DNA from: Bacteroidia bacterium
GTDB taxonomy: Bacteria > Bacteroidota > Bacteroidia > J057
Assembly: GCA_030430575.1 (NCBI GenBank)
Contig: JAUIKF010000041.1
Span: 1-64,000 of the forward strand
DNA: 64,000 bases
Direction: 5' to 3'
In this document: positions 1 to 8,242 of the stretch, one piece after another
Layout of the letters: each line of letters begins with the position of its first letter
Numbering within the stretch: the first letter of the stretch is position 1
Notes under the pieces: generated by a model
The model's database searches: none
What the model saw: only the letters and a program-made list of their open reading frames with translations
Told to the model about the DNA's origin: nothing
Made by a program: the position numbers and the translations under genes

Positions 1-74
1 TGAACAGAACCATCAACTTTCCCCGACAAAAGGGCAAGCTCTTTCTCTAACTCGGCAAATTCAACACTTGACAT
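1..74 (-). CDS. 5' end of an unidentified gene, cut by the window edge
   Basis: An ATG on the minus strand at 72-74 opens a frame of 24 codons without a stop up to the window edge. The visible N-terminus begins MSSVEFAELEKELALLSGKV, which looks like a charged helix. A purine-rich stretch lies upstream of the ATG. It is co-directional with aat and would follow it by about 70 bases, so it could belong to the same transcript. Too little is visible to name a family, and a chance frame cannot be excluded. Confidence 0.4.
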   Translation of the reverse strand, partial: MSSVEFAELEKELALLSGKVDGSV

Positions 75-130
75 ACTCGAAGCTAAGAATTTTTCCCTAT
101 TTTCAACAACCCCGCTGAATAGTTACTACA

Positions 131-168
131 ATTTTATCATTTATTCATCTACTCATATTATCATTTCC
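131..168. repeat. ATTTATCAT/ACTCAT word repeat
   Basis: Short words of the type TTATCATTTATTCATCTACTCA sit just past the stop codon of aat. The same words recur between aat and clpS (about 850-928) and in front of dnaX (about 26070-26157). Only word-level similarity is visible. Confidence 0.45.
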
Positions 169-846
169 CCACACTCCCCAGTTTCCCTTAATCGTCGGCG
201 CATCTAGCTGGCGCTCTAGCTCCCATAAAAAGTCGCTTCTGGTGACTTCTACGGCGCCGAGACTGGCGAGATGATCCGTATAAACCTGACAATCGATCAG
301 GCCAAATCCTTTCTCCTTGAGCGTTTGTACCAAAGTGATAAACCCCGTTTTGGAGGAATTACTCTCTAAGCTGAACATGGATTCTCCGAAAAAGCATTTC
401 CCCAACGAAATCCCATACAAGCCCCCTACCAAACGTTCTTCACGCCAAACTTCAACCGAATGGGCAAATCCCGCCTCATGTAAAGCGATATAGGCTGCTT
501 CCATTTCGTCCGTGATCCACGTTCCGTCTTGGTAAGGGCGGGGAATACGTTTGCAGGCCCTAATCACGGCAGGAAAGTCCTGATCATAGGTGACGGCGAA
601 TAAGCCCTTGCGGAGGACTTGACGCATGCTTTTGGATACTTTGAGGTCGTCTGGGTAAAGGACAAATCGGGGATTGGGAGACCACCAGACGATAGGCTCT
701 TCGGGTGAGTACCAGGGGAATATACCCATCTGATAAGCAAGCAATAGCCGCTCTATAGACAAGTCTCCCCCTACTGCGAGGATGCCAGAGGAATTGGCAA
801 GATGGGGAGGAGGAAAGACTAATTCGTCAGAAAGGGCGTAAATCAT
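145..846 (-). CDS. aat: Leucyl/phenylalanyl-tRNA--protein transferase
   Basis: Aat transfers Leu or Phe from aminoacyl-tRNA to proteins with N-terminal Lys or Arg, creating a degradation signal read by ClpS/ClpAP; it is cytosolic. The 233 residues match the usual family length (about 230-240). The diagnostic WWSPNPR block lies at residues 54-60, preceded by GIFPWYS, and the GESMFS block at 154-159. The start at 846 gives the normal short N-terminus with the hydrophobic lead-in LVFPPPHLA. It lies downstream of clpS on the same strand, with an 84-base repeat-filled gap, so the two N-degron genes are probably one transcription unit. Nothing looks truncated. Function is assigned from family motifs. 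Confidence 0.95.
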   Translation of the reverse strand: MIYALSDELVFPPPHLANSSGILAVGGDLSIERLLLAYQMGIFPWYSPEEPIVWWSPNPRFVLYPDDLKVSKSMRQVLRKGLFAVTYDQDFPAVIRACKRIPRPYQDGTWITDEMEAAYIALHEAGFAHSVEVWREERLVGGLYGISLGKCFFGESMFSLESNSSKTGFITLVQTLKEKGFGLIDCQVYTDHLASLGAVEVTRSDFLWELERQLDAPTIKGNWGVWGNDNMSR

Positions 847-849
847 GGG

Positions 850-928
850 GAGAAATGATAAAATGAATACATGAATAAATGAGTAAATGCATCAATTTTA
901 TCATTTACTCATCTACTCATTTAATCAT
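850..928. repeat. Imperfect inverted repeat of ATGATAAAATGAGTAAATG-type words
   Basis: The left side carries ATGATAAAATGAAT, ATGAATAAATGAGTAAATG; the right side carries the complements TTTTATCATTTACTCAT and CTACTCATTTAATCATT. The whole clpS-aat gap is therefore an imperfect hairpin. The same vocabulary recurs at 131-168 and 26070-26157. Confidence 0.55.
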
Positions 929-930
929 TC

Positions 931-1248
931 TTAATCTTCAACTGTCGCGCCGATACCACGATCAGTGAGGGCTTCGCGCATGGGATTGAGCTTGCGGAAG
1001 ACGCCTTCCTTGACGGCGTATTTGCCTTTGGTATGGATGATCCAGGCACATTGCTCGGCCTGCTCATGGGTATGATCACAGATCTCCACCAATGACTGGA
1101 TCACCCAGTCAAATGTGTTGATCTCGTCATTCCACACAATCAGTCTAAATGCTGACTGATTGCCTATGTCTTCTTTGACAATTTCCTGTTCTTTGATCAA
1201 AATATCCGGTCCCATCGTGTGCACCATAAAATTTCTCTGGTTTGGCAT
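931..1248 (-). CDS. clpS: ATP-dependent Clp protease adaptor ClpS
   Basis: ClpS binds bulky hydrophobic N-terminal residues (N-degrons) and hands the substrate to the ClpA (or ClpC) unfoldase. The core motif WNDEINTFDWVI, followed by a helix with AEQCAWIIHTKGKYAV, is the ClpS fold signature; the chain is about 105 residues, within the family range. I chose the ATG at 1246-1248; an in-frame TTG lies five codons upstream and other Met codons lie downstream (for example the one starting MVHTMGPDI), so the disordered N-terminal extension is not fixed. It is divergent from the phospholipase-like gene at 1300, sharing a gap of about 50 bases, and co-directional with aat, whose product makes ClpS ligands. 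Confidence 0.92.
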   Translation of the reverse strand: MPNQRNFMVHTMGPDILIKEQEIVKEDIGNQSAFRLIVWNDEINTFDWVIQSLVEICDHTHEQAEQCAWIIHTKGKYAVKEGVFRKLNPMREALTDRGIGATVED

Positions 1249-1299
1249 GTGATTTCGGTGCAAATATACGTAATTTCCGCAAGAGATACAGACGATTCC

Positions 1300-2736
1300 A
1301 TGAAGAAAATAACGCTCCTGGCCTGTTGCCTCCTTATAATCAGCTCAGCCTTCGGCTGGGGATTCTGGGCGCATAAGCGCATCAACCGCATGGCGGTATT
1401 CACGTTGCCACCTGAAATGCTGGTGTTCTACAAACACCACCTGGACTATATCACAGACCATGCTGTGGACCCTGATAAGCGCCGCTATTCCGTGCCTGGT
1501 GAAGCTTTTCACCATTACATCGACATCGATCATTGGGATACCTATCCTTTTGACAAAGTACCCAGACGCTTTACAGACGCCTTGGTACACTATACCGACC
1601 TCTACTTCGTCACGGAATCCCTAGATACCTTACACGTCATGGGCCATGAGATCATGCGCTTTTCCAATCATGAAATCTTCCTCAACGGCCCCAACAATTC
1701 TAGCATCTTTGGGAAGGATTCTATGCTGTGTATCAATGAAAAGACCTATAAGCAATTTGTTCGAAATCACTTACAATCTTTACATGATGAACACTTGCCC
1801 TTTTGGGAGGTAAATGTGGATACATTTCTCAAGGTATTAGGTGAACATCAGCCGATTGTGCGCCCTCAGGCGATCTTTGCTAAGGATAGATTTACTGAAT
1901 ATGGGATCATCCCTTTTCATCTGCCTCGGATGGTTCATCGTTTGACAAATGCCTTTCGGTCGGGAGATGTGAGCTATATTCTCAGGGTGTCATCTGACCT
2001 TGGTCACTATGTAGGGGATTCCCATGTTCCTTTACATACTACAGAAAATTACAACGGTCAGATGAGTGGCCAGCGTGGCATCCATGGTTTTTGGGAGTCG
2101 CGCTTGCCTGAGTTGTTTGGGGAAAGCTATAATTACTTTGTGGGGCGTGCTTATTTTGTGGAAAATGTACAAGATGAGGTGTGGAAAGCCGTTTTGGAAA
2201 GCCACATCGCCTTAGATTCTGTGTTGCGATTTGAACAATTGCTCAACGATAGCCTGCCTCCTGACAAAAAGTATGGGTATGAAACCCGCAACAACATTGT
2301 CGTCCGGGCCTATTCTCGCGAGTTTTCGGAAGCCTATCACGAGATGCTTGGGGGGCAGGTGGAGCGGCGCATGCGGATGAGTATTCGGCGATTGGGCGCA
2401 CTGTGGTACACTGCCTGGAAGAATGCTGGAGAACCAGACCTGAAGGCGTTGATAGGAAAGAAAATCAAAGAAAAACAGCAAAAGAAGAAGCCCAGGCTGA
2501 AAATCATCGACCGCGAAGCGGGAATGGGGATTTTGGATGATGCGCCCAAAAAATTATGGAAATATATTAAGGACCTAAAGGAGGGGGATAACATAAAAAC
2601 GACTCTTCTAGGCACTTTGCCCAGGAAACCTAATTCCCGCATGTATGCGTGGATGCGAAAAAATGAATGGCGACTCAGCAGGCGGTCCCATTCGATGATG
2701 CCCCCTAAATTTGCCGCCGTTTTGTCCGTTACCTGA
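1300..2736 (+). CDS. Secreted zinc-dependent phospholipase C / S1-P1 nuclease-like protein
   Basis: A 478-residue exported protein of the all-helical zinc-dependent phospholipase C / S1-P1 nuclease superfamily. The signal peptide (residues 1-19) would leave Trp20 at the mature N-terminus, where these enzymes use an N-terminal Trp to bind zinc. Candidate metal ligands follow: His25, the HHYIDIDHW stretch (71-79), and the cluster His236, Asp240, His242, His246, His262 and Glu266 in HYVGDSHVPLH and IHGFWE. From about residue 405 the tail is rich in Lys and Arg and unlike the core. I used the ATG at 1300 because it starts directly at the signal peptide; a longer frame from 1219 would overlap the clpS start. 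The substrate (phospholipid or nucleic acid) cannot be told from sequence. Confidence 0.8.
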   Translation: MKKITLLACCLLIISSAFGWGFWAHKRINRMAVFTLPPEMLVFYKHHLDYITDHAVDPDKRRYSVPGEAFHHYIDIDHWDTYPFDKVPRRFTDALVHYTDLYFVTESLDTLHVMGHEIMRFSNHEIFLNGPNNSSIFGKDSMLCINEKTYKQFVRNHLQSLHDEHLPFWEVNVDTFLKVLGEHQPIVRPQAIFAKDRFTEYGIIPFHLPRMVHRLTNAFRSGDVSYILRVSSDLGHYVGDSHVPLHTTENYNGQMSGQRGIHGFWESRLPELFGESYNYFVGRAYFVENVQDEVWKAVLESHIALDSVLRFEQLLNDSLPPDKKYGYETRNNIVVRAYSREFSEAYHEMLGGQVERRMRMSIRRLGALWYTAWKNAGEPDLKALIGKKIKEKQQKKKPRLKIIDREAGMGILDDAPKKLWKYIKDLKEGDNIKTTLLGTLPRKPNSRMYAWMRKNEWRLSRRSHSMMPPKFAAVLSVT

Positions 2737-2788
2737 TAATTCCCCAAAAATCTCCCCTGTATCTTGATGCTGTTTTCAACTTGTAGAG

Positions 2789-2840
2789 AGATTTCATCCC
2801 GTAGGGTCACGATATATCGTGACCCTACGGGATGAAATCT
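2789..2840. repeat. Perfect 52-bp palindrome between convergent genes
   Basis: The arms AGATTTCATCCCGTAGGGTC... and its exact complement meet at CACGATATATCGTG without a loop (26+26 bases). It lies between the ends of the phospholipase-like gene and the convergent CotH gene. It has no clear U-tract; it could act as a bidirectional terminator or be a palindromic intergenic repeat. Confidence 0.85.
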
Positions 2841-2853
2841 ATGGTGAGGACCG

Positions 2854-5160
2854 TCAGCGACGAATGATTTTAACCACCTTCACCTTCCCCTTTTGCTCAA
2901 TTTTCGCAAAGTATATGCCTGCACTTACAGGCCAGCCTTGGCCATTTTTTCCATCCCAGCGGAAGCCTGTGGCTGGCAGGCGCTTTTGAAAAATGACCGT
3001 GCCTCGGAGGTCAAATATGGTAAGAGAAACAGGCGATAGGGGGATGTTTTCCCAAGAAAAAGTAAGGTAATCACTAAAAGGGTTAGGGCCTATTTGTAAG
3101 GACAGAAACGGTTCCTCTATGCTTAGCCCAAATTCGTTGTTGCGATTAGGGCTGGCGAATGCCAAGGGGCCAAATGGTCCTATCCCATTGGGGAGGCGAC
3201 CGTAAGTGATATCGGTTTGCTGTGGACCATAGGTCAGGGTGTCTATGGGGGCAAAGCTCATGGTTTGAGCGCCAAAGATGCCGATCTGCTCTCCGCTTGC
3301 GGATAGCTTGAAATTGGCGTGGTCGTCGCCTTGAAAGCCGTCACCATCAGCCCAGATGAGTAGATAGGTGCCTGGCCGCATGGTTTTGGGTGGCAATTGC
3401 CACTTTTGGGGATCACCGAGGTCATCGGTAAGGTAAAGGTCGCCTAGGAAGACATCATTCGCATCTGCATTGTACAATTCGATCCAGTCGTCGTATTCCC
3501 CAAAATTATCCGCCAACACACTGTCATTGCTCGCGAGAAACTCATTGATGCGGAGTTTTGGTACGTCTGGGTTGATGGCGATTTGCAGCCAATCGCAATG
3601 CGGTTCGCGAGTGGTTTTCATGAGACTATCTGTGGCACTGACGTAGAAGTTCATGTTTCCTGTGGTAATGGAAGGGGTAAATTGAACTGACCAGATGCCA
3701 TCTCCTGCTATAGAATCGCCTTGTGTGCCGTCATCGCGTAGAGGAAGCATTTGATTGGCACCTCCATTCAGTTGGTAGATGAGTTCCACAGTCAGATTGC
3801 GTGTTTCGTCTTCCGGTTTGATTGTAAGGGTAAAGGGCTGTCCTGGGCCTGGGTGGTTGTGTCTGACAAAAGGAATAATGGGCGAAATGTCATTAACCAT
3901 AAGTTGACTAAGGGCGCTTGTTCGACGTGTCTTGATAAAGTCCTTCAGTCCGTATTTGACATGAGCGGTTAATGGTTGCTCAAAGGCATCGTCAAAGTCT
4001 TGAAGGGTGTACCCATAATCTAAAGATCGAAAAGTATCTGGAATAGCAGAAGGTCTGATCTTAATTCTCAGTGCATCCAGGATGGGATTCATTACGCTTG
4101 GGCGGAAATATTGGGTCAAATATTGGTCAAAATAGTAGGAAACCCGATCTCGATATTCGGGTACTTGCATCAACCGATTGTAGATGGGTCTTGGTTCGCC
4201 AGGGAAGGACCACCCGTAAATGTTTCTTCGACCCCAATCGACCACCGCCCAGTCAATTCCGAAGGTATTGTCCAGGTCAAAAGGGATGTATTCAAATTTG
4301 CCTGTAGCGGTATTGTGATAAAGATAAAAGTTGTTCTTATTGTAAATGGGGCCATCCCAATTGCCTGTGAGAATGTCAAACGCAATGACTTTGAGGTAGC
4401 TATTGACGTTGAACACCTTTTCCAATTCGCAAGGCAAGCTTGCGAGCGGTTCGTTGTTGAGGACATCAATAAAGGCGGCAAGGTCGCTGTAATCATCAGC
4501 TCCAGTATTGATCTTAAGCTCATAGGTCCTGCGCCCAAACTGAGAAACCTTATAGAGGTCAGGATCACTGCCTAGATATTCTAAGGTGGCGGGCCACAGG
4601 CATTTGTAGAGATTACCACCATTATTGCCAAAACGCGACCGCACAAAGTTCTCATCTATATGCTCAACATTGATGTATAAGCCCATGTATTGTCCATTTA
4701 CATATAGCTCAACATGATTGGACCGAGATCCACCAACCTCAATTTCTCTAAGAAAATCCCAACAAACTTTGGAACGTGCGATTGTAGGGTCATTATGTTC
4801 GCCATTCAGATTGAGTTTTTCCAATCCATGATAGTCTCGACCCGGTTGATAGGTGTTGAAAGATACCTTGAAGGACTTTTTGCCTGATTGGCGAGAGGTG
4901 TTCCCACGCAGGCGAAAGCCGATATTTTCCACCGTGTCACGCAGGTTTCCATTGTCAAAGACGAAGGTGGCGTGGTAGTGATAATCTGACCACATATTGG
5001 CGGGGTCCATGATAGCTGCAAAGGAGTCGGCAGGCAAGGTGATGTCGATGCGGGGCACTACATCATCGCGGAAGATTTCTCCTGAGGCGGGGAGCGTAAC
5101 TTGCGACTTCACTTCACTAAAGAAACACAGCAGTATAAGCAGAATGGTTGAAGCTTTCAT
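2854..5160 (-). CDS. CotH kinase family protein with lamin-tail domain and T9SS sorting signal
   Basis: A 768-residue secreted protein. A signal peptide (about residues 1-20) is followed by a CotH domain (about 45-430) with FRLRGNTSR, SFKVSFN, LNLNGEHNDPT and the acidic PFDLDNTFGIDW block. CotH proteins are atypical kinases, first known from spore coats; their role in Bacteroidota is unclear. Then comes an Ig-like stretch with DDGTQGDSIAGDGIWS, a lamin-tail domain (LRINEFLASND, DDWIELYN; about 535-650) and a C-terminal T9SS sorting domain (about 695-768, starting near IGPNPFSDYLTFSW and ending KVVKIIRR). The product is probably delivered to the cell surface by T9SS. I took the ATG at 5160 because it begins the signal peptide; an upstream in-frame start adds 13 residues without function. 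Confidence 0.87.
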   Translation of the reverse strand: MKASTILLILLCFFSEVKSQVTLPASGEIFRDDVVPRIDITLPADSFAAIMDPANMWSDYHYHATFVFDNGNLRDTVENIGFRLRGNTSRQSGKKSFKVSFNTYQPGRDYHGLEKLNLNGEHNDPTIARSKVCWDFLREIEVGGSRSNHVELYVNGQYMGLYINVEHIDENFVRSRFGNNGGNLYKCLWPATLEYLGSDPDLYKVSQFGRRTYELKINTGADDYSDLAAFIDVLNNEPLASLPCELEKVFNVNSYLKVIAFDILTGNWDGPIYNKNNFYLYHNTATGKFEYIPFDLDNTFGIDWAVVDWGRRNIYGWSFPGEPRPIYNRLMQVPEYRDRVSYYFDQYLTQYFRPSVMNPILDALRIKIRPSAIPDTFRSLDYGYTLQDFDDAFEQPLTAHVKYGLKDFIKTRRTSALSQLMVNDISPIIPFVRHNHPGPGQPFTLTIKPEDETRNLTVELIYQLNGGANQMLPLRDDGTQGDSIAGDGIWSVQFTPSITTGNMNFYVSATDSLMKTTREPHCDWLQIAINPDVPKLRINEFLASNDSVLADNFGEYDDWIELYNADANDVFLGDLYLTDDLGDPQKWQLPPKTMRPGTYLLIWADGDGFQGDDHANFKLSASGEQIGIFGAQTMSFAPIDTLTYGPQQTDITYGRLPNGIGPFGPLAFASPNRNNEFGLSIEEPFLSLQIGPNPFSDYLTFSWENIPLSPVSLTIFDLRGTVIFQKRLPATGFRWDGKNGQGWPVSAGIYFAKIEQKGKVKVVKIIRR

Positions 5161-5333
5161 AGGGTAAAGATAAGTAAATTGATAATGGTTAATTGTCAAT
5201 GGTTAATGAGAGGCATGCAGATGAGGCTGACTGGGTAGGTTAGGGGAATTTCCTTTCCATGAGCCAACAAATCTATTGTTTGTCGTGCGACAGAATTTAT
5301 TCTACATTTACTGAACAATGTGGTCCCTTTTTT

Positions 5334-5361
5334 CCCAAAACCCAAAACCCAAAACCCAAAA
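5334..5361 (+). repeat. Four CCCAAAA heptamers in front of sulfurtransferase start
   Basis: Four exact copies of the 7-base unit CCCAAAA end 7 bases before the ATG at 5369, where a ribosome binding site would be expected. Related words (CCCAAAACCCAA) sit in front of the genes at 6701 and 19643. Confidence 0.8.
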
Positions 5362-5368
5362 CCTATTT

Positions 5369-6199
5369 ATGCAAACCCCGCTCGTCACTGTCGATTGGTT
5401 ACATTCTCACCTTTCCGACCCAGACCTTGTCATATTAGACGCCACACAAGCTGGCAAAAAAGCTGATCATGAGGGCCTTCAACTCCCCGGTGCGCGCCAT
5501 TTTGATTTCAAAAGGACGTTTGCGGATCGGGAAAATGAGTTGCCCAATATGTTGCCCAGTCCCGAGGCATTCGCTACTGAAGCCCAAAAACTGGGCATTT
5601 CCAATACCAGTAAAATAGTGGTATATGACAGGCTGGGCGTGTATTCTAGCCCAAGGGTCTGGTGGATGTTTCGGACGATGGGGCATGACCAGGTGGTAGT
5701 CCTTGACGGCGGATTGCCAGAATGGGTAAGGTGTGGGTATGAGGTGGAACCTGTGCAAAGGTATGACTCCCTTCCTGGAAGCTTTGCGACTGTTTTTAAT
5801 CCTGATTTGGTGAAAGGAATCCAGGATGTTTACCAGAATCTATCGGGTAAAAAAGCGCTAGTCGTAGATGCGCGATCGGCGGGCAGATTTGAGGGCATAG
5901 CACCCGAGCCAAGGGCTGGTTTGTCAAGTGGGCATATACCTGATTCCAAGAATTTGCCCTTCCCAGATGTCTTGCGGGACGGAAAATTCAAGCCGAAGGC
6001 TGAATTGCTAGGCCTATTCCAGACGCTTGACTTAGGCGATCAGCCCTTGATCTTTAGCTGTGGATCAGGGATCACAGCGTGTATCCTTTATGTGGCTAGT
6101 GAACTGGTGTTAAGCAATGAAAAAGCGGTCTACGATGGTTCATGGACCGAATGGGCGCAGGACGAAAAAGCACCGATTGTCGGAGGAGCAAGCGAGTAA
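5369..6199 (+). CDS. 3-mercaptopyruvate/thiosulfate sulfurtransferase (double rhodanese)
   Basis: A 276-residue cytosolic enzyme that moves sulfur from a donor (3-mercaptopyruvate or thiosulfate) to an acceptor through a cysteine persulfide. It has two rhodanese domains: an inactive N-terminal one (about 8-125, with ILDAT and GARHFDF) and a catalytic C-terminal one (about 160-272). The active loop CGSGIT at 231-236 carries catalytic Cys231; this loop resembles 3-mercaptopyruvate sulfurtransferases (CG-S/G-V-T type) more than classical rhodanese (CRKGVT), which favours the SseA-type activity. I chose the ATG at 5369 since it begins MQTPLVTVDWL at the first rhodanese domain; the longer frame from 5318 would translate the CCCAAAA repeats. 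Confidence 0.9.
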   Translation: MQTPLVTVDWLHSHLSDPDLVILDATQAGKKADHEGLQLPGARHFDFKRTFADRENELPNMLPSPEAFATEAQKLGISNTSKIVVYDRLGVYSSPRVWWMFRTMGHDQVVVLDGGLPEWVRCGYEVEPVQRYDSLPGSFATVFNPDLVKGIQDVYQNLSGKKALVVDARSAGRFEGIAPEPRAGLSSGHIPDSKNLPFPDVLRDGKFKPKAELLGLFQTLDLGDQPLIFSCGSGITACILYVASELVLSNEKAVYDGSWTEWAQDEKAPIVGGASE

Positions 6200-6241
6200 G
6201 ATAATTTGGAACCCTTTCAGAAAATTTTCAGTAGAGTGAAC

Positions 6242-6661
6242 ATGACCATTACGACAGACCCAGCCGTTGAAGCAGTTTTTGACAAATACCCACCGGCAAT
6301 TCTTCCCAAACTTTCCAAGTTGCGTGACCTGGTCAGAGAGGTCGCCGCTGAAGCGAAAATGATCACAGCATTGGAGGAAACCCTCAAATGGGGAGAGCCG
6401 AGCTTTCTCACCAAGAAGGGCAGTACTGTGAGGATGGACTGGAAACCAAAGACCCCTGACCAGTACGCGATGTACTTTAAGTGTACGAGTAAATTAGTCC
6501 CAACCTTTAAGCAGCTATATGGCGACCTATTCACCTTTGAAGGCAATCGGGCGATCGTATTTCAGCTAGATGAAGAGGTCCCCGAGACGGCCTTAAAGCA
6601 ATGCATTTCTTTAGCACTGAATTATCATCGCGTCAAGCATTTGCCGTTGTTGGGTGCCTAA
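6242..6661 (+). CDS. DUF1801 domain protein
   Basis: A 139-residue cytosolic protein with the DUF1801 (YdhG-like) pattern: an N-terminal helix with YPPAILPKLSKLRDLV, the conserved EETLKWGEPSF block, and a C-terminal part with IVFQLDEEVPETALKQCISLALNYH. The biochemical function of the family is not known. I took the ATG at 6242; an upstream TTG at 6206 lacks family support. It starts about 40 bases after the sulfurtransferase stop and is co-directional with it, so they may be co-transcribed. Confidence 0.8.
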   Translation: MTITTDPAVEAVFDKYPPAILPKLSKLRDLVREVAAEAKMITALEETLKWGEPSFLTKKGSTVRMDWKPKTPDQYAMYFKCTSKLVPTFKQLYGDLFTFEGNRAIVFQLDEEVPETALKQCISLALNYHRVKHLPLLGA

Positions 6662-6700
6662 TACAGATTAGAAATGTAATTTACCCAAAACCCAACCTTT

Positions 6701-7177
6701 ATGTCAAATTTGCCTCAAGAAAACCAACCTCAAACTGGCCGCCGTCGGGGCCTTCTTCCCCTTTGGATTAAGGTATTTGTCTGGATATTTATGATATGTG
6801 GCCTTATAATTCCTATTATGATTATTTCAGAATTGATGGGAATGGTAACTGAACCTCGAATTTACGGACTAGAATCGGCTTCGCCTTTTTCCTTAATGGG
6901 AATAGGTATTATACTAATTTATCTCCTCAAAGTAGTGGTGGCTGGTGGTTTATGGGTGGGGAAGGATTGGGCAGTAAAACTGGCTAAAATTGATGCTATA
7001 TTAGGCATGTGCATCTGTTTCTTGATGATGGCTGTCCTTACTTTCCAAGGCAGCGAGGACGGGATTATGCTCAATTTTCGACTAGAACTGATTGCTTTGA
7101 TTCCCTATTTCCTACAGATGCGGAAACTGGAATATGATTGGGACCATTTTCATGATGCGAGACGAGAAAAAAATTAG
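6701..7177 (+). CDS. Small four-segment membrane protein, unknown function
   Basis: A 158-residue inner-membrane protein. After a polar N-terminus rich in Gln and Arg, hydrophobic segments lie at about 20-47, 63-87, 95-115 and 126-140; the end is basic and charged (EYDWDHFHDARREKN). I do not recognise a family, although small proteins of this kind with a polar N-terminus are common in Bacteroidota. The ATG follows a CCCAAAACCCAACC leader directly. It may be in one unit with the DUF1801 gene, 39 bases upstream. Confidence 0.7.
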   Translation: MSNLPQENQPQTGRRRGLLPLWIKVFVWIFMICGLIIPIMIISELMGMVTEPRIYGLESASPFSLMGIGIILIYLLKVVVAGGLWVGKDWAVKLAKIDAILGMCICFLMMAVLTFQGSEDGIMLNFRLELIALIPYFLQMRKLEYDWDHFHDARREKN

Positions 7178-7214
7178 CCTCAGATTACACGGATTATCAC
7201 AGATTTGCTTTTTT
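7178..7214 (+). repeat. GATTACACGGATTATCACAGATT-type intergenic word
   Basis: A short segment reading CAGATTACACGGATTATCAC and continuing with AGATTTG, in the gap before the AAA+ gene. Similar words (CACGGATTTCACAGATT, GTGAAAATCTGTGTAATCCG) recur at 27881-27940 and 56102-56171, so this is a single-copy piece of a dispersed family. Confidence 0.5.
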
Positions 7215-7231
7215 AATTCCCTAAAACCTAT

Positions 7232-8200
7232 ATGAACCTCTTCAATCAAGTCCTCCCCAATTTCAGTGTGAAAGACGATGCTGGGACCCATCACCCAGAG
7301 AACTATCTGATGAACCCCGACCTGATCGGTGCGGTCAACGTAGCGATTGCGAGTGGGCAGCCTTTGCTGCTCACTGGGGAGCCAGGGACGGGCAAGACCC
7401 AACTGGCCTATAAGCTCGCTTACGAGCTGAATCAGAAAGACGCTAGCTTTCTTCCAGAACCCCTGGTTTTTAATACCAAAACCACCTCTACCGCCCAAGA
7501 ACTCTTCTATTTCTATGATGCTTTGGGACACTTTCAACAGGCCAATATCAAACAGCAAAATGGTCAACAAGAAGTGTCTCCTTTTACCTATATCAACCTG
7601 CAAGCCTTGGGGAAGGCCATTGCGCTTACTCATGCAGAAAACAGCAAATATCAAGCGTTGACGGGGCAAAATGAGAACAGAAATTCAGTTGTCCTAATTG
7701 ACGAGATTGACAAAGCACCCAGGGACTTTCCGAATGATATTTTGAATGAAATTGACAAAAGTGAATTTTCAATTAAAGAAGCGGAGAACTTCCTTGTTGA
7801 GAAAGGGGAGGGGGGCAAAATCTTGGTTATCATGACCAGTAATTCGGAGAAAAACCTTCCGGAACCCTTTCTCCGACGTTGCATATATTTTCATATTGAC
7901 TTTCCAGATGAAACGCAATTGTTGAAGATTGTAAAGCTCAAATTGGGCAAGAATTCTGCCTATTCTGATAGCGAATTGATTCGGCACTTTCTAGACATCC
8001 GCTCAGCCCTTTCGCGCAAAAAGCCTGCAACAGCGGAGCTTGTCACTTGGCTGAAGGTGCTGGAATTAGCGCAATTCATGGATGGTTCGTTGAATTTGAA
8101 GCGCCTATCTCGTAAGCAAAAGGACATTTTGCGATTGAGCTATTCGGCTATTGCGAAGAATAAAGAAGACCTGGAGCTGATTCGTAAGAAGTTTTTGTAA
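7232..8200 (+). CDS. MoxR-type AAA+ ATPase
   Basis: A 322-residue cytosolic AAA+ ATPase. Walker A GEPGTGKT is at 49-56, Walker B VVLIDEIDK at 153-161, the sensor 1 Asn lies in MTSNSEK (about 203-208), and an arginine finger candidate sits in FLRRCIYF (about 213-220). The helix-2 style insert and the order of motifs are those of MoxR ATPases, which act as chaperones that remodel vWA-domain partner proteins. The next gene, 42 bases downstream, encodes a membrane protein with a vWA-like cytosolic region, so the pair is probably a MoxR-vWA system. No classical third partner gene is adjacent. The ATPase motifs are intact. The substrate is unknown. Confidence 0.88.
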   Translation: MNLFNQVLPNFSVKDDAGTHHPENYLMNPDLIGAVNVAIASGQPLLLTGEPGTGKTQLAYKLAYELNQKDASFLPEPLVFNTKTTSTAQELFYFYDALGHFQQANIKQQNGQQEVSPFTYINLQALGKAIALTHAENSKYQALTGQNENRNSVVLIDEIDKAPRDFPNDILNEIDKSEFSIKEAENFLVEKGEGGKILVIMTSNSEKNLPEPFLRRCIYFHIDFPDETQLLKIVKLKLGKNSAYSDSELIRHFLDIRSALSRKKPATAELVTWLKVLELAQFMDGSLNLKRLSRKQKDILRLSYSAIAKNKEDLELIRKKFL

Positions 8201-8242
8201 TCTTGGAAGAGATTCAACCATCTGTGAATATTAATAACCATC

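Noticed and set aside
1219-1299. Upstream extension of the phospholipase-like gene
   Set aside because: It overlaps the start of clpS and would put 27 residues before a clear signal peptide.
2337-2810. Minus-strand frame overlapping the phospholipase-like gene and palindrome
   Set aside because: Antisense to a real gene; composition follows the other strand.
4111-4575. A long frame on the plus strand inside the CotH gene
   Set aside because: It is antisense to a well-supported gene and has no family pattern.
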